DNA of 64,000 nt from Typhlomys cinereus. Taxonomy: Eukaryota; Chordata; Mammalia; Rodentia; Platacanthomyidae. Each line of letters begins with the position of its first letter. Positions within the stretch are counted from its first letter, which is position 1. Shown here in pieces: positions 35,091 through 48,884 of this stretch. The notes below the pieces were generated by a model that searched no databases, had not been told where the DNA came from, and saw only the letters and a program-made list of their open reading frames with translations. A program made the translations under genes and the position numbers. The stretch spans positions 4,741,565-4,805,564 of the forward strand of contig JALPQD010000044.1 in NCBI GenBank assembly GCA_023101885.1. The letters run 5' to 3'.

Positions 35091-38000
35091 AGAATCATCT
35101 GATTGTCTAGGGTCTGGCTTATGCTTTGTTTTCCTTCCTGTGACTCCCTCTGCACTGATTACAGTCATTCTGTAACATAATGATTATTTGTTGATCATCG
35201 ACACTGCTCTAAGCAGGTTTAGTTTTCCAATAAACAAAGCAGGAGTGTAGCAAATTACAGGAAATGTTCTCATAAGCAACAGTGGAACACAGAAAAAAAC
35301 AATAGCAAAAAATGTTGTTTTGAGGCACAGCCTCCTCATATAATCCTGGAACTTTCTATATAGACAGGCTGCCAACAAACATGAAGAAATCCTCCTGCCT
35401 CTCCATTGCATGTACTTCCAAGTGTGAGCCACCAACAGAAGTAAGGCCAGAGGAGTTGGATAGTGATTCAACAATTGGCTGGCTCTGTGGCTAAAAATTA
35501 CCATATGATCTCAAATTTTATATGCTTCCATCCTCCTATGTAACTCATGTGGAGGAAAATCAGTGAGAAAGATACAAAGATCTTGAATACACAGAGACAG
35601 AAAACAATTTCATTCCTGCACAGGCACCATGCAGAGCTTGATATGCATCACAGAGACCAAAGGGTGTGATGCCAAAGACTGGGTAAAATCCATTCTGTAT
35701 ACCTGAAGGAAGGCACACCAAAATGGCTTGGGTAGAGCTTCCTGCTTGGACTCAGGAACACATCTGAATCATCTCCCTACTGGATCCTGGAAGTAGAACT
35801 CTAATGTCCTCCATAATTTTACTTAAGGAACTGTGTGAATTTCAGTGCTACAATATGGTAACAACACCTTGTCCCAAACAAATTTCAGGAAGAGGTTTTT
35901 TTCTGTCATGTTATTCCGGATTGTAGTTCATCTTGGCAGAAGTCATGCCAGCACAGAAAGGCAAGTATACTTTTCAACTCACATCCACCACGAGGTGAGT
36001 GGCTTCAGAGATGAATGGTACATACTTGCTTTCTACCTTGCCCACCTGCCACGCTACACACTAGGTCTTTCCATTGTATCAACCTGTCCAGTGAACGGTC
36101 CTGTCTCTACGGCTGGGTATTCTTACCTGAAACGATTAATCAGTATAATATTCAACAGGTCAGCCCAGAAGCCTCTCTTAATAGCGAATTTCTCCTTGGT
36201 GAACTCGGAGAACTGCTTCACAAGTATCAACCTGACATTTGAGAAAAACTGGCCATTCCTCCTTTCACCAGCTTAACAATCAATTGCATCGCTTTTTCAC
36301 AATAAAGTTACCAAACCCTGGTCCCCATAGATGTTTACTGATGATATAAGTGCATTCAATCTAACTTTAAAATTGTTCCATCTACAGTATTAAAAGTTTC
36401 CAGAGTTCAGCTTTCATTTTTCTATTGTGCCTGTAAGTTCAATTCCAAAAGGTACAAAGTATCTCAACTCTGGTCTGTTGAGAAGCTACACTCTTTCTAG
36501 ATACATCTAAAACAGGATAGCATGGAATGAACTTCTCATTACAGAATGGAAGAATGAGGACCAGAGCCTGAGAAAGACTAATTCAAAACGCAGATATATA
36601 AATAAAGAAAAATGCAAAGCTGAGACCAAACTCTATCAGTGCAAATAGCAAGTATTATAGAACAATAATCCTGGGCTCACGGTGTCCAAAGGTCCTTCAG
36701 CTCCGCACCAGCAGCCAGACTTCCATGTGAATACATGTGAAGAGAGTCTGTCATCAAAAGTCTGTTGTTTCAAATACACAGCAGTCAGGCACACAGAGAA
36801 ACACAAAACGGATAAGCATGTGATAAGGAAAGGAAACCCCTTACCCAGGCACCTGTGGCAGACACCTTGCCAGCAGAGAAGCAAAACTACTTGTCCAATT
36901 AACAATTCTTGATGGCCATTTTGTCCTCACAACACTAAACCTGCAAAGTTATCAGAATCTCACCAGGCACTCCAGTAGAGGCAAGGGATGTTAGGAAGGG
37001 TATGTCCCACGGGAGAGGATTGTGCATTTACCTTATATGATTCCACTTCTACCTAGAGAACCTCAAGAGCTGGCCTATGATCACAGACAAAATAGACATG
37101 AAATCTACTTTTTAGCCACCATCATTGAGAGCTACCCCAATACTCTGTGTGTTCAGTACTAGGATAAGTAATCACAGCTCTACCTTGGATACTCCACATC
37201 AGCTCTTGCATGTGAGCTAGTTCTGATACTTTCTGGGAGAAGTAAATGTATAGTTGGTTGTGCCTTTGTATCTTTGTGAAGTCCTGTGTTTGTCCTTCAC
37301 CCTCATGTTCATAATCTGCATTAAAATTGTGTTTAATGAAATCACAACCTCTTCCTTCAACTAGCCTGACCAGAAAGGGTTTTTGTTTGAAGTCGGAGAA
37401 CAAGTACAGACAGAGTTATGGCTTCAGAAATCGTGAAGGAACCTGTCAGACTGCTGTGTGGACCTGGGCTTGTGTCCCTCACTGCTGGCAGCACAGGGCC
37501 CACATTTGGTCTCTTTAAGGAGCGCCACTTACGTTGTGGCCTGATCATAGGCCGGAGAGTGTGATTCGTCCGTACTTACTGTGTGAGGGCTGACTTTGGT
37601 CCCAACACGGGGGGACTTGGGCTGCCAGAGAGAGGTTGAGTTTTCCAAGCTCCGTGGTGAGGATAGCAGGGAAGGGGACCCTGGTGGGGAGTGGAACCAT
37701 GCACATCATTCACACAATTCCCTCCCCTTTGGGCACATGGCTCATCTGAATCTCCACCGCTGCTTCAGTAATTCTCAGAAAGTATGCATCTCCTCTTCAA
37801 AATCTGGTGTTCCTCACATCCTCCTCCCATCACCAGATAACCTACCTGGAGGAAAGGTTCAAAGCCACAGTTTCATCAACCCACAGAGAAGACAGAACAC
37901 AGCCTGTGAACTCCAAGCCTTGTTTTAGTCAAAGAAGTCCCATGTGAATGTTTCAGAGGAGTACAGAGAGTTAGGAAATGGTGAGTTGGAGCAGGTCTCT

Positions 38001-39715
38001 ACACATGTCTGTGCTTTAATTTCTGAAATTAAAAAATGGCTAATGACTCAGTAGGGATTTGTGAAGACACTGTGAATCAATGCACAAGGAGGAATAAATA
38101 GTCAGGACAACGTTTCCTCTATTGGTTTCAAAGGGCACTCTTACGAACTTGCTATTTATACCCAATGCACGCACTAGGATCAAAAGCCATAGAGAGCAGA
38201 GTTTCCATTAGAACACGAGATTGCACCAGGAAGCATGTCACCTGAAGGGGCCACGGGCTTCACAAAGCCACCTTACAGACAGTGAAGTAGCCCCAAGCCC
38301 TGCAGCATGTTGCCTATCATAGTTCTGTCTCACGTCCTGAAGCACATCACAGAGTTCCCTTCTTGGAAGGGCTAGGTACCTTTCATGGTCTCAGACACTC
38401 AGAAAACCATGCCAGCATCAACCCGTCTACCTGCACATTACTGAATCTGGGGTAACTGAAATTTCCACAAGCAAATCAAATGTGAGGATCATCAATAACC
38501 ACGTTGCATAATTATGTGTCTGGGTTTGTACATAGTTTCCTTTTCCTACAGTTAAATGTGCATCAGTGTATGTGAGTGTACCTGGGTATGTTCATGTACC
38601 ATTTAATATTCTTTTGGATACAGTTGCAAGGTGCACATGCCTTTGTGTGTGTATCTGCATGCGGAGGCCAGAAGTCCATCCTGGTTGTCTTTCCTCAGGA
38701 GCCATCTAACTTGCTCCTCTGTACTCACCTGTGCCTATACACTGCTGGGTTTTAGAAGTGTACTTTGCCATCTCTGTTACATTCTGTGATTGTTGTTGTT
38801 CAAACCAAGTCCTTATGCTGGCAAAGCAAGCACTTTTTTGAGTGAATTATCCTCCCACCCTATATTACCCATGTTACATATGACAAATCTCATGTATCAT
38901 CACGTGCCTTCAGATTTGTTCTTCAAGTTTTCAGGCTCCATAATGGAATGGCATGCTACAGTTTCAATGCTTTCAGCCTTAACGCATTAGATAGGATCTA
39001 CTTTGTTTCATTCTCTTCTCAATGACGGGCAGGAAGGGAGTTCTGTACTGAAATGTTTCTATCCAGGGAGATGCAGTGGGGACCACAGTGTACTGACCTA
39101 GAGGATAACTTTCTTCTGTGGTTTTTGTTGTGTTTATAACATGCTGTTCTTTGGGATTTTGGCCCCCAATCTGATGTGAGAGGCGTGGGTTAGGTTCTGT
39201 ACTAATTCGAAACATCCTGTGTTGGAGAGACTCTCATTAGGAATAAAGAGATTATCGACCAACCATATTAGGATAAAGAAAGGCAGTAAAGAGCTGCTAG
39301 GAGAGGAGACTCTCCAGCCAGCCCAGCTGTCACGAGGTGATTCTGAACAGCCCAGATGCCTAGATGAGACTCTATTAGCTGACAGCCAGTCATACGGAGA
39401 CTTCCAAAGCTGCAGCTTCTATGAGTCTCATGTACATTCCAATGGGTTTTCGGGAATGGAGAGGACTTTGTGTCCTCCCTTGAAGCTAGCTTTGTTCGTA
39501 TTCCTGGAAGTAGCACATGTGAACACTTTGGTTCATGGAGGTGGAACATGGTTACTTTGGACTGTCATTGTGTCCCTGTGTGGGGTGAATAGACACTCAA
39601 GTCCTATTTGTCCAGCAAAAGTTTCACACAGTAAGGGCCACCTCAGAGCCTCAGATATTTGGTGTTGTTCCAGATGATTGTTTCACTTCTGTTACAGCAT
39701 TAAAAGTATTACATC
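35091..39715. other. Unassigned non-coding block
   Basis: No gene seen. A B3/B4-like SINE remnant may lie at about 38560-38860 (CATGCGGAGGCCAGAAGTCC ... CTCAGGAGCCATCTAACTTG). The remaining open frames (longest 152 codons at 39219-39677, +) have no recognisable domain. Confidence 0.4.
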
Positions 39716-39718
39716 TCT

Positions 39719-39835
39719 GAGCCAGGTGTGATGGTACCAGCCAGCCTGTAACTCCACAGGCAGGATGAAGACAAGTTCCAGGCCTCAATGGGCTACAGAA
39801 TAAGATCATGTCTCAAGAAACACAACCACATAGAG
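39719..39835 (+). mobile_element. B1-like SINE
   Basis: AGCCAGGTGTGATGGTACCA, CCAGGCCTCAATGGGCTACA and GATCATGTCTCAAGAAACA follow the 7SL-derived B1 consensus order. Diverged. Confidence 0.7.
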
Positions 39836-40059
39836 TAGACTGTTTTATTTCAATATATCATGAGAATATATGTCTCTGTATAGTTTCAACATGCATTTCT
39901 GTGCAATTTTATCATGCTAATGGAAAAAAGTGTAGGTTATTCCTTCACTGGATACTTCATTTTTTTCTGGAAAAACTATTTCTACCTTTTTCTTTTTTCT
40001 CAGTATTTCATCTATGGTTGAACTATTGAGAAATTATTATTACTTTAGACATGTGCTTG

Positions 40060-40190
40060 CTATGAACCAGTCTGGCCTAGCAATCACTATATGGACCAGA
40101 TTGGCCTCAAACATGTCCACCCTACTATCTCTTCCAACAGGACTTTTGGAATTATAGATGTGGGGCACCACAGTGCACAAATTCTTTCAA
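40060..40190 (-). mobile_element. B1-like SINE
   Basis: Reverse complement of a B1: CTATATGGACCAGATTGGCC, TGGAATTATAGATGTGGGGC. Diverged. Confidence 0.6.
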
Positions 40191-40321
40191 CTGAAATTGC
40201 CAAGTGTTGCATAGTGAGCGCCATGGTTGTTTTGGGCTGCTATCAGAAAGTAGCACAGACAGGATAGCTTAAAAACAAAACGATGTATTCCTCGTTACCT
40301 TATTACTGGGCTACTGAATCA

Positions 40322-40706
40322 TGTAGTGACCCTTCCCACCGGAAAAAGAAAAAAATGGCCCACATTTCATAGAAAGGTGCCTCCAAACAGTAAGTGCTTT
40401 TCTCTCCTCCTGAAAGGGCGCCCAACCTTCCCACCGGCAGGCTCTGGCTCTCCCGCATATTCTTCAGATAATTGGACCTATTCTCTCATAGGATAAAAAC
40501 CCAAATGTCCATTCCCTGGCTCATGCCCCAATGCTTCTCTGATTGTACTGTATATAAGCTGAAAGAAAAAACACCCCGCTGCTGTTCCGTCCACTTGTGC
40601 TGGGACAGCAACTCTGCTCCTGCAATAAATCTCTTGCGTGAACGCTGCCTGTGGTCTTTGCTCCTGCGGGACATTGGGGGGGGGTCCCCTGAACAAACCC
40701 CCCTCA
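40322..40706 (+). mobile_element. Solo-LTR-like element
   Basis: Begins TGTAGTGACCCTTCCCACC. It has a TATA box (TATATAAGC at 40551) and AATAAA at 40624-40629 about 75 bases downstream, followed by CTTTGCTCCTGCGGGACATT and a G run, and ends near CCCCCCTCA. This spacing is typical of a class I retroviral LTR (U3-R-U5). No convincing target duplication was found, so the ends are approximate. No internal retroviral genes adjoin it. Confidence 0.6.
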
Positions 40707-40827
40707 TTTATAATGTACTAGAGTTCCAAAGACAAAAGTAATAATGGCAGCATGGCCAAGTTGTGCTGTAGCGTGCACAGAGTGCACAGAGTGGTGAGGG
40801 TCTCGTGGGCAATACTAACTGAAAACA

Positions 40828-41100
40828 TCAAGTGCAAAAAGTCCTGTGCTGAGTTTCCTCCGTGTCACCTGAGCCAAGTACAGGAACATGTTCGTACACA
40901 AAGGTCTTGAGGGCAAAAGGACACTGCGACAACATACACAGGCAGAGGTAGATTTCTCCAGCCACCTTGTTGGTTGGGGGCAGCAGGCAGTGAGATAGCA
41001 CTCGCAGGTTCAGGGTCTGTATTTCAGCGTACAACTCCACAATGTCCCGCCAATAAGCCAAATAAACAGGGTGTTTCCATTTGTTTGAAAAAGCTATTGT
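40828..41100 (-). pseudogene. Unrecognised coding-like relic
   Basis: A minus-strand frame of about 90 codons reads KWKHPVYLAYWRDIVELY and continues through LNLRVLSHCLLPPTNKVAGE and ALKTFVYEHVPVLG. Its amino-acid composition is that of a real helical protein rather than of random or repeat sequence, but I do not recognise the parent gene. It has no ATG at its start and stops after HRTFCT. It could be an exon, or a fragment of a processed pseudogene. It lies between the solo LTR and the RTL8 CpG island. Confidence 0.35.
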
Positions 41101-41359
41101 TCTTTAGCCTTTAAAAGATTCCTCTCAGTTTTACAATTTTTGGAGTTTCTGACTGCTCCCTATTTTAATTCCTTGACAGAGGTGATCTCGACCAGATCAC
41201 ACAATGTAGAAGTGTATTTTCTGAACATACACGAGAAGGGTGTGGATTGATGATAATTTTATACTGAGCCCACTGAAGCGGTGCATGATGGTGAACATCC
41301 CCTCCTCTCTTTTGAACCTCCGGCTCCTTCCCTTTTCACTCTGGCCTCATTTTTCTGGC

Positions 41360-42140
<781 letters not shown>

Positions 42141-42632
42141 CCCCCTCCCAAGCACATTTGGAAACTGTCCTGGGCTCCCGCTGCAGTGAGCTGGGCAGCT
42201 GTCCGCTGCCAGCAGCTTCCTGCCACTCCAACCCATTGCACCAATCTGCCCAGGAGCCTGTCCTGCCGCTGCCATCGCCGCCTGCCACCCCACTGACTGC
42301 TGCTCTTAGTGATCTGGACTCACCTGGAAGATACTCCAACTGGCCACAGCCCCTCGTGGACATTGCTTCACTCTGCCCAGCTCCACACCCCCAAACACAG
42401 GCACACACAGGAGCCAGCCAGCCTTTTGTCTGCAGCGGGATCCACTCCCTTGCTTTCCTGGACTCCTCATGTAGCCCATTTTCTCCTGTGGACTAGTTCG
42501 TTTTCCCCTGGTTCCTGTTTTCTTCTGACTTTCAGCTGTCTCTCTGACGTGTGTGCCTTTTGCTCAACAAGGTAACCCTGTACTCTTTCCACTTCCTTAT
42601 TCTTCATGTACAAAATCTTTTTCTGTACTTTC

Positions 42633-42638
42633 AATAAA
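42633..42638 (+). terminator. Polyadenylation signal of the RTL8-like gene
   Basis: Canonical AATAAA about 715 bases after the stop codon, preceded by a T-rich segment. Confidence 0.55.
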
Positions 42639-42660
42639 TGTCAGATGGTATTGAAGAAGA

Positions 42661-44465
42661 AATGGAGTCTTACTGAATGTGGCCCCTTCTCCTCCCTGGC
42701 GCTGCAAATGCCATCCGTTTATTTTCTTGAGCTGGGTGTCCTGCCATCATTTTGTGACTATTGTTGCCTCTCCCATTGTAATACAGATGTATGAGTCCTT
42801 GTGATGGTCCTGGGGTTGGAGACCACTCTGGCACTCATGGGGCTAGATGATGGGTCTTAGCTTGTTATTTCTATGCCTCTTAGGAAATGATCTTTGGTCT
42901 GATTTTGACCAAGATAGGTTAAGTCATCCTGATGCTTTGAGATTATGTTTTCCCTTTTCAAAAAGTTTAAAACTTCTTAAAATCACCCTATTGTTACAAA
43001 CCATAGGTCTACACATTTGTAAATTAACATTTGCCATAGTTTTCCTTGCCCTGTTATTTTGGCATGCAGTAGAATAGCACAGATGCTACTGGGAAAGCAT
43101 ATCCTTATATCTTATCTTGTTTTTGCAAGCAAGGTGAAAAGGAATGTAGAACTTTTATCAATGTTTAAGTATGAATTTTGTAGTTGACCTCAAATGTAAT
43201 GCAATGGTTGTTTTACTCTAGTGGTCCTGCATTTAAGTACTTTTCTTCATATTTTTGTATGCTACTGTTTTAAATTTAGTATGTTGAATTGCCTGTACTA
43301 TCTCAGATCAGTGAAAAAATTTAATTATCCCTATATGAAAGTTAATCATGAGGTGCAAAGTCAGTATAAAAATCTACTCTTTCCTATTTCTATTTCTCAT
43401 AAACTTTGTTTTTCCATAACATGTACAAATGAGCATCGCAACACTATATTTTTGTGTTTGTTCCTTCTTTTCATTTTAATAGATAAAATTTACCATTTGC
43501 ACACAGTGGTACATATGGCCTAAATATAGAGTCAGTGGTTTATTATCTGTATTAAGTTGTTTTTTGTTCATTCTCAAAAATAGTAGCATCAATAGCTGTC
43601 AGTAATAGAATACAAATATTCTTGAAATCAGGAAAGATTCAAATTGATTACTGAAATAAAGTCTTTATGAAATATGTGTTTCTTAAAATTATTGAAAGCA
43701 CAATTGTGGATATAGCACAGGGGTATAGTATGTGATTAGCTTATGTAAAATGCTGGAGTTACTACTGCCACAAAAATTGAAGTAAACTAATTGTGAAGGG
43801 CAGTTTAAGAGCTTGCAGTGATCCTTACTGAAGAGGTATGAATTATGTTAATCATATTCTCTTTTGGTATTGAATAAATTGTACGGAAACATTTTGAAAA
43901 GTATTTTGAAGCGATTTACTGAATAAATCAAGAACATTTCCTATAATCTGTGTCCACCTGGCTCTAAGCATTATCATAATGTCTAGAGACCTGCTGGTTA
44001 TCCTTTAAGCAATACTAATAGCCTTGTTTTTCTCTAAACAGTTTCCTTGCACTTCCTTCTGTCTGCCAGCATTGTTGTCTCAGGGAATTTTCCTTTGTCT
44101 GCCTGAATTCTGTCATCCCAAGCCTTCTCTGCTGCAGATATCTTGTAAAATCTCACAGTTAACATGAATCAATCAGGTATAGTTAAGCAAGATTCCATAA
44201 ATGGAACAAGCTCTTTCTAAGATTAGAAGGGAGGGTTTTTTTCCATTACTTTGTAGTCTCACCATTGCATTTACTTTTCTTGCTTTTCATTTCCTTTCAT
44301 TCTCTGTAATCTACACAATCTATAATTAATAAGCCCTACATAAGGATAAGAAAACAAAGACTGAAGTGGTTGTTGAGACCAATAATGACTTAGAGCACAT
44401 AATTTGCATAATGTTTCACAAATTTTGTAACATGGATGGGGAAGGGATGATCATTTCCTCAGTGG
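42661..44465. other. AT-rich sequence after RTL8, no repeat recognised
   Basis: About 1.8 kb of AT-rich sequence with T-runs, which could be a long alternative 3' UTR of the RTL8-like gene (AATAAA near 43660 and 43872) or plain intron. No coding frame is supported. Confidence 0.4.
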
Positions 44466-44469
44466 TATA

Positions 44470-44705
44470 CACACTAATATATGATTCATGCTTCAGCCAG
44501 TGCTGAGGCACATGCTATCAAAGACATCATTAGTGAAACCCAGTGGATCACTCTTTGAAAAAAAATTGGATAATAGGAGGGAGACTGGCAGGGAAGAAGG
44601 AATATAGTGGGAAAGGTAGGGATGGTGGGACTGGGGATTAAGGTGTGTAACTATCATAAATTCACTGTGTTTATGTATGAAACAATAAAGGAATAATTAA
44701 AACAA
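44470..44705 (+). mobile_element. L1 3' end fragment
   Basis: CACATGCTATCAAAGACATC, AATAGGAGGGAGACTGGCAG, GGATGGTGGGACTGGGGATT and ATGAAACAATAAAGGAATAA follow the layout of a rodent L1 3' UTR end. The same words recur at 49.1-49.3 kb, so both belong to one subfamily. Confidence 0.55.
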
Positions 44706-45409
44706 AACCCCAAATTTGTGACACTTAAGTCTACAAGATTTTAACAAGGAAAAAAAATCCTTAGATTGTTCAGTATATCTAGGTCTTATTCTCAAGGGAA
44801 TATAAGGAAAGCGTTAGTATTACTCTGCTTTTAATCTCAGTTGCCTAAGTTTACCTCTGTCTAAGGAGTCAACCCCAAGGCAACGGTAGGGTAAGGAACA
44901 GGATTCCTTGACTAGTTGTGCCAACTTCTTGTCCTCCAAGACTCTAGAAGAAGCTGTGGTATTGGTTGGAGGAGAAGTAATAGAAATCTTAGATTCAAGG
45001 ACCTTTTTTCTCCAGGGAACTTCACTGGTATCTGATGACCACTTGTTTTTGCAAGTATTAAGAATTAAAAGATGGCTTTGTTTCCTATTATGAGGATCAT
45101 TGAGACTACTAATGACAACAAGCAGTTCTGAGCAACTATGAGCTTAAAATGAAAAGTAACAAATCTATGGTCCCACTTTTTGGAAAGATAAAAATTATTT
45201 AACCCACATGCCCAACGAAACAACATAGATAAATGAAAGAAAGCCCAAATGCCAAAATAGTAAGGAATAAAAGGATTATACAAAGTAGTCTAAGTATGAA
45301 GGGGGTAATCTGGCTCCTTCACTCTTCCCATTACAGTTACTAATCATGGACTCTGAAAGTACTTGGATTTTGTGTTTGATAAGGAGAGCAACCTCTCACC
45401 CTGTTGTCA

Positions 45410-45790
45410 TGGTTTAAAATGTGAGTAGCTCCCCCACCCCCCACCTCAGGCTCATGTGTTTGCATCCTTACTTGATGTTAGCATTTGGGAAGGTCATGGC
45501 ACATTTAGAAGGTGGAGCTTTGGAGAAAAGCATGTCACAAGGGACCTTGAGGTTGGTTAGCTCCAGGGTGCTTCCACTAATAGTTTCCTCTGGCAGTCTG
45601 CTCTAGCAGTCAGGTGTGTGCTCTCTCTACCTCCATGATGATAGAGGTAACCTATCTGCTGTGGAATTCCCACCTGCATTGACTATGTTTTCCTTCTGGA
45701 GCCATAAGCCAAAGAAATACCACTTTTCTCCCACTTCAGTTGTTTGTGTTTGAGTGTTGTCTCATAGCTGCAAAATCATAACTGCAACAC
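45410..45790 (+). mobile_element. URR1-like hAT element
   Basis: GGCTCATGTGTTTGCATCCT, GGGAAGGTCATGGCACATTT, AGAAGGTGGAGCTTTGGAG, then ATAAGCCAAAGAAATACCAC and CTGCAAAATCATAACTGCAA. Near full length and colinear with the copies at 5.7 and 63.8 kb. Confidence 0.6.
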
Positions 45791-46389
45791 TTGTGGCTCA
45801 CCGAAGGTTGCCTGAGCGGATTCCATAGCTGGCAGCCTGTAATAAGATCCTGTTCTGCCTTTTTGCTCTGTGCTGGTGGTTATAGCACCTTCTCCATCTC
45901 ATCCTCAGTCCTCTTTATGCCAGCCATGTTACTTGTCCCTACACACTCACCAAACTCATTCTACTCAATGCCTACTTCAACAGTACACTGTTTCTCCATG
46001 CCCAAGGGCATGTTAAACCATAGCCCTAGACTCCTGTAGCCCAAGACCACAAAAGTCATGCTTCGAGGCCCTGCTGAGGGCGGTATCTGTTTTCTTCTGC
46101 CTGCTTTTTTCTTCTGTCTTTCAAGCAATGAGGACATACTGCCTCATGATCAAAATAAACATGAGAATTTTACAACTCTGTTGTACATAAGGTAAGATAG
46201 TATGCCCGTTAATTTGAACTTTAGGCTGAAGACAACTATTATACTTGGTCTTTACCCTTAATTGGATGAATGTCTACTACCTCTGAAACAAACACATTTT
46301 AAAGGACTACATGTTATCTGAAAATGGAGGGAAAACTATTTGAAGGAGAAAGGGGACCAGCAAGAGGAGGAAAAGGGAGTGAATATGTA

Positions 46390-46790
46390 ACAGTTGCTTT
46401 TTACTATTGCTGTGAGAGAACACTCGAAGTCAAATAACATAAAGGAGAAAGGGGAGATTTATTCAACTTATAGAGGGGAAATACAGTCTCTCAAGGCAGT
46501 GGAAATGGCATGGCTGGCTGAAGCTGGCAAGCAGGCTAAGTCACAGCAGACCTTCACATGGCTGGAGCATTCCTGGAGCATCTCTCCTCTTCCACTTTGT
46601 ATTCTGTTCTGTGGCTTTTATGTGGTCCATTACTGGGAGGTTCCTATGAGATCTATGGAGGTTCCCATAGGATCTAGGACTGGTATTATCTCTTCAGATG
46701 GTCTCAGCTGATCTTGCCAGATGTGGTCTCAGCTGATCTTAGTTAATAACAGGTGTGTCAAGTTGACACCCAGGGTTAACTATCACAGAA
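46390..46790. mobile_element. hAT-like element
   Basis: Starts CAGTTGCTTTTTACTATTGC and GTGAGAGAACAC, and ends GTGTCAAGTTGACACCCAGG then TTAACTATCACAG. The ends (CAGTTGC… and …AACTATCACAG) are roughly inverted. Same family as the insertion at 27.5 kb. A (GT)n tract follows at 46801-46826. Confidence 0.6.
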
Positions 46791-46800
46791 TAAGAACAAT

Positions 46801-46826
46801 GTGTGTGTGTGTGTGTGTGTGTGTGT
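46801..46826. repeat. (GT)n microsatellite
   Basis: Thirteen GT units directly after the hAT-like element. Confidence 0.95.
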
Positions 46827-47059
46827 TTATGGGTTCTATCATGAAACTCATTATTCTGTTTGATACTTTTAAACATTACTGAAAAAATTTCTTAAGACAA
46901 ATTCACAAAGTTAATGTATAGTATCGAAGTTCAGGTAATACTTTAACTATTCTGCCCTGTCAAAAATCTCTCTCCAGAAAGACTGTTTTCAAAAGTACAA
47001 TCTTATAATTAATATGAGAGATTACCTCTTTATGTTTATTATTAAATTCTTTTTACTTA

Positions 47060-47205
47060 TTTTATTTTATTTTATTTGAACAGGGTTTTGCAAAGTAGCC
47101 TGGTAACTCACTAGGTAATCCAGTCTGCTCTTCAGCTCAGAGCAATCTTATGACATCAGCTTCTCAAGTACAAGGATTATAGGAGTGAACCACCACACCT
47201 GGCTT
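47060..47205 (-). mobile_element. B1-like SINE
   Basis: GAACAGGGTTTTGCAAAGTA, CAAGTACAAGGATTATAGGA and ACCACCACACCTGGCT are the reverse complement of a B1, with a T-rich (poly-A side) start. Confidence 0.75.
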
Positions 47206-47454
47206 TAGTTTTCAATGAAGATAACATATTCCTAACAAATCTTTTTCCAATAATAAAGTGAACCATTCTACTTTTAAATGTGCTTGGGTTTTGACTCTAC
47301 CATATTTTATTCTCTTGTCAAATACAGTTTTTAAATTTTTTATATTCTCTCTTCTATCTTTTTGGCAATAGAGGAAACAAAGGGAATATTTAAACTTCCA
47401 TTTTTCATCCAACTCTAAGCCTCAAAATCGTGGCTTTGAAGAGGTTGTGAAAGT

Positions 47455-47920
47455 AATATAGGACAAACCATAGTGGTACGCTCCTGCCCAGGGCAGAAGA
47501 ATCTCAAGTTTGAGGATAGCCTGGGCTGTATATCTGTTACCTTTTCTTTAAAAAAAAAATACCTAGCTATGTGACCCTAAACAGGACAAAAGCCACTCCC
47601 ACCCCAAGGCTCAGAGAACATCACAGAAAAAGAGATGGTAAGATATTAAGAGCCTCAGGGGCTAAGCCTCTGTCTTGTAAGCAGAAGAATCAGTTTGGAT
47701 ACTAGATGCATAGGAACACTAGGTGGAAATGGTGACAGCCTGCAACAATCAGAGTCTGGGAAACCCCAAAGCAAAGAAAAAAGAAGGTAGAGCAATCCAG
47801 TATGATTCCTGAAGTATATGACTTGAGAAATTGCAGATAAGCAAAGGAGAATCTGACTCTTCATACCCCAAATTAAATCTTCTTCTCTGTAATTCAATGA
47901 ATCCAATATTCACTCTAATT
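47455..47920 (+). mobile_element. B1 piece and L1 3' UTR fragment
   Basis: About 47455-47560 is B1-like (CATAGTGGTACGCTCCTGCC, GGATAGCCTGGGCTGTATAT, then an A run). About 47590-47665 matches the L1 3' UTR words CTCAGAGAACATCACAGAAA and AGATATTAAGAGCCT, and is then broken by a tRNA-SINE head (GGGGCTAAGCCTCTGTCTTG). Confidence 0.5.
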
Positions 47921-48554
47921 AAAACATCATAAATCTTTAAATCAACTAAGAGCAGGCAGACACCATTTAAGAAATATTTTGTACCATTTAATGTTGCACA
48001 TGCAAAATTCTGAACTGCATGATATCCTTTGGAGATCCATTTTTTCTTTTATTTAAGTTTCTTAGTATTACATACTTTAAAATAGCAAATTTAGGATATT
48101 TTTGCTCCATAATCAACAATCCCATCCAAACTCCTTTTCCCCTTACAGCCTTTCATGTGGGACTTCATTTTTTTAAAAGTCAGATAAGCTTAATCTATAA
48201 AAGATTGACTCTTTATTAGAATAAAAGCTCTGAAGTCTTCTAGAATTTTTACTCTGACAGTCACATAATACCTGAAAGGTAACAAATGGGGTAAATAATG
48301 AACCTATATTTAAATCATAATATTCTCTTCATGATCATAGCCATCTCAGCTTCTGTATGAAAATACGCACTTTTAAATCATGTATCTGTGTGTATACACA
48401 CGTATTGTTGAACACATGTAAAGGTCAGACAAAAACCTCAGGTGTTAAGCTTTGCCTTCCACTTAGTTCAATACAGGTTTCTTTTTCACCATACATACAC
48501 CAGACCAGCTGGAACGTGAGCCTCTGGGCATTCTGCCTCTGCATCCCACATCAC

Positions 48555-48880
48555 CATATGTGATGAATAATCTCAGTTGTCAGCTTCATGAGATCTAAAG
48601 TCATCTGGGAGAAGGGCTTTTGGACATATATGTGGCAGTATTTCATTACATCAATTGATGTAGGAAGATATTTCTTCATTGTGGGCAGTACCATTCCATG
48701 TACAAAGAATCCTGGACTGTTTAAAATGGCAAAAAAGAGCTGAATACTAGTGAGTATTTATTTGCTCTTTGCTTCCTGATTATTAATGAATGAAAATGTT
48801 CCTGTCTTCTTGACTTCCTTGCCATCATGTACTGTACTTTTAATCAGAGAGACTCAATAAACCCTTTCTCCATTAGAAAA
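48555..48880 (+). mobile_element. Medium-reiterated DNA element (URR1-related)
   Basis: TGATGAATAATCTCAGTTGT, CATCTGGGAGAAGGGCTTTT, GGGCAGTACCATTCCATGTA and CTCAATAAACCCTTTCTCC follow a rodent-wide interspersed element of about 330 bases. Class by resemblance only. Confidence 0.5.
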
Positions 48881-48884
48881 TAAA

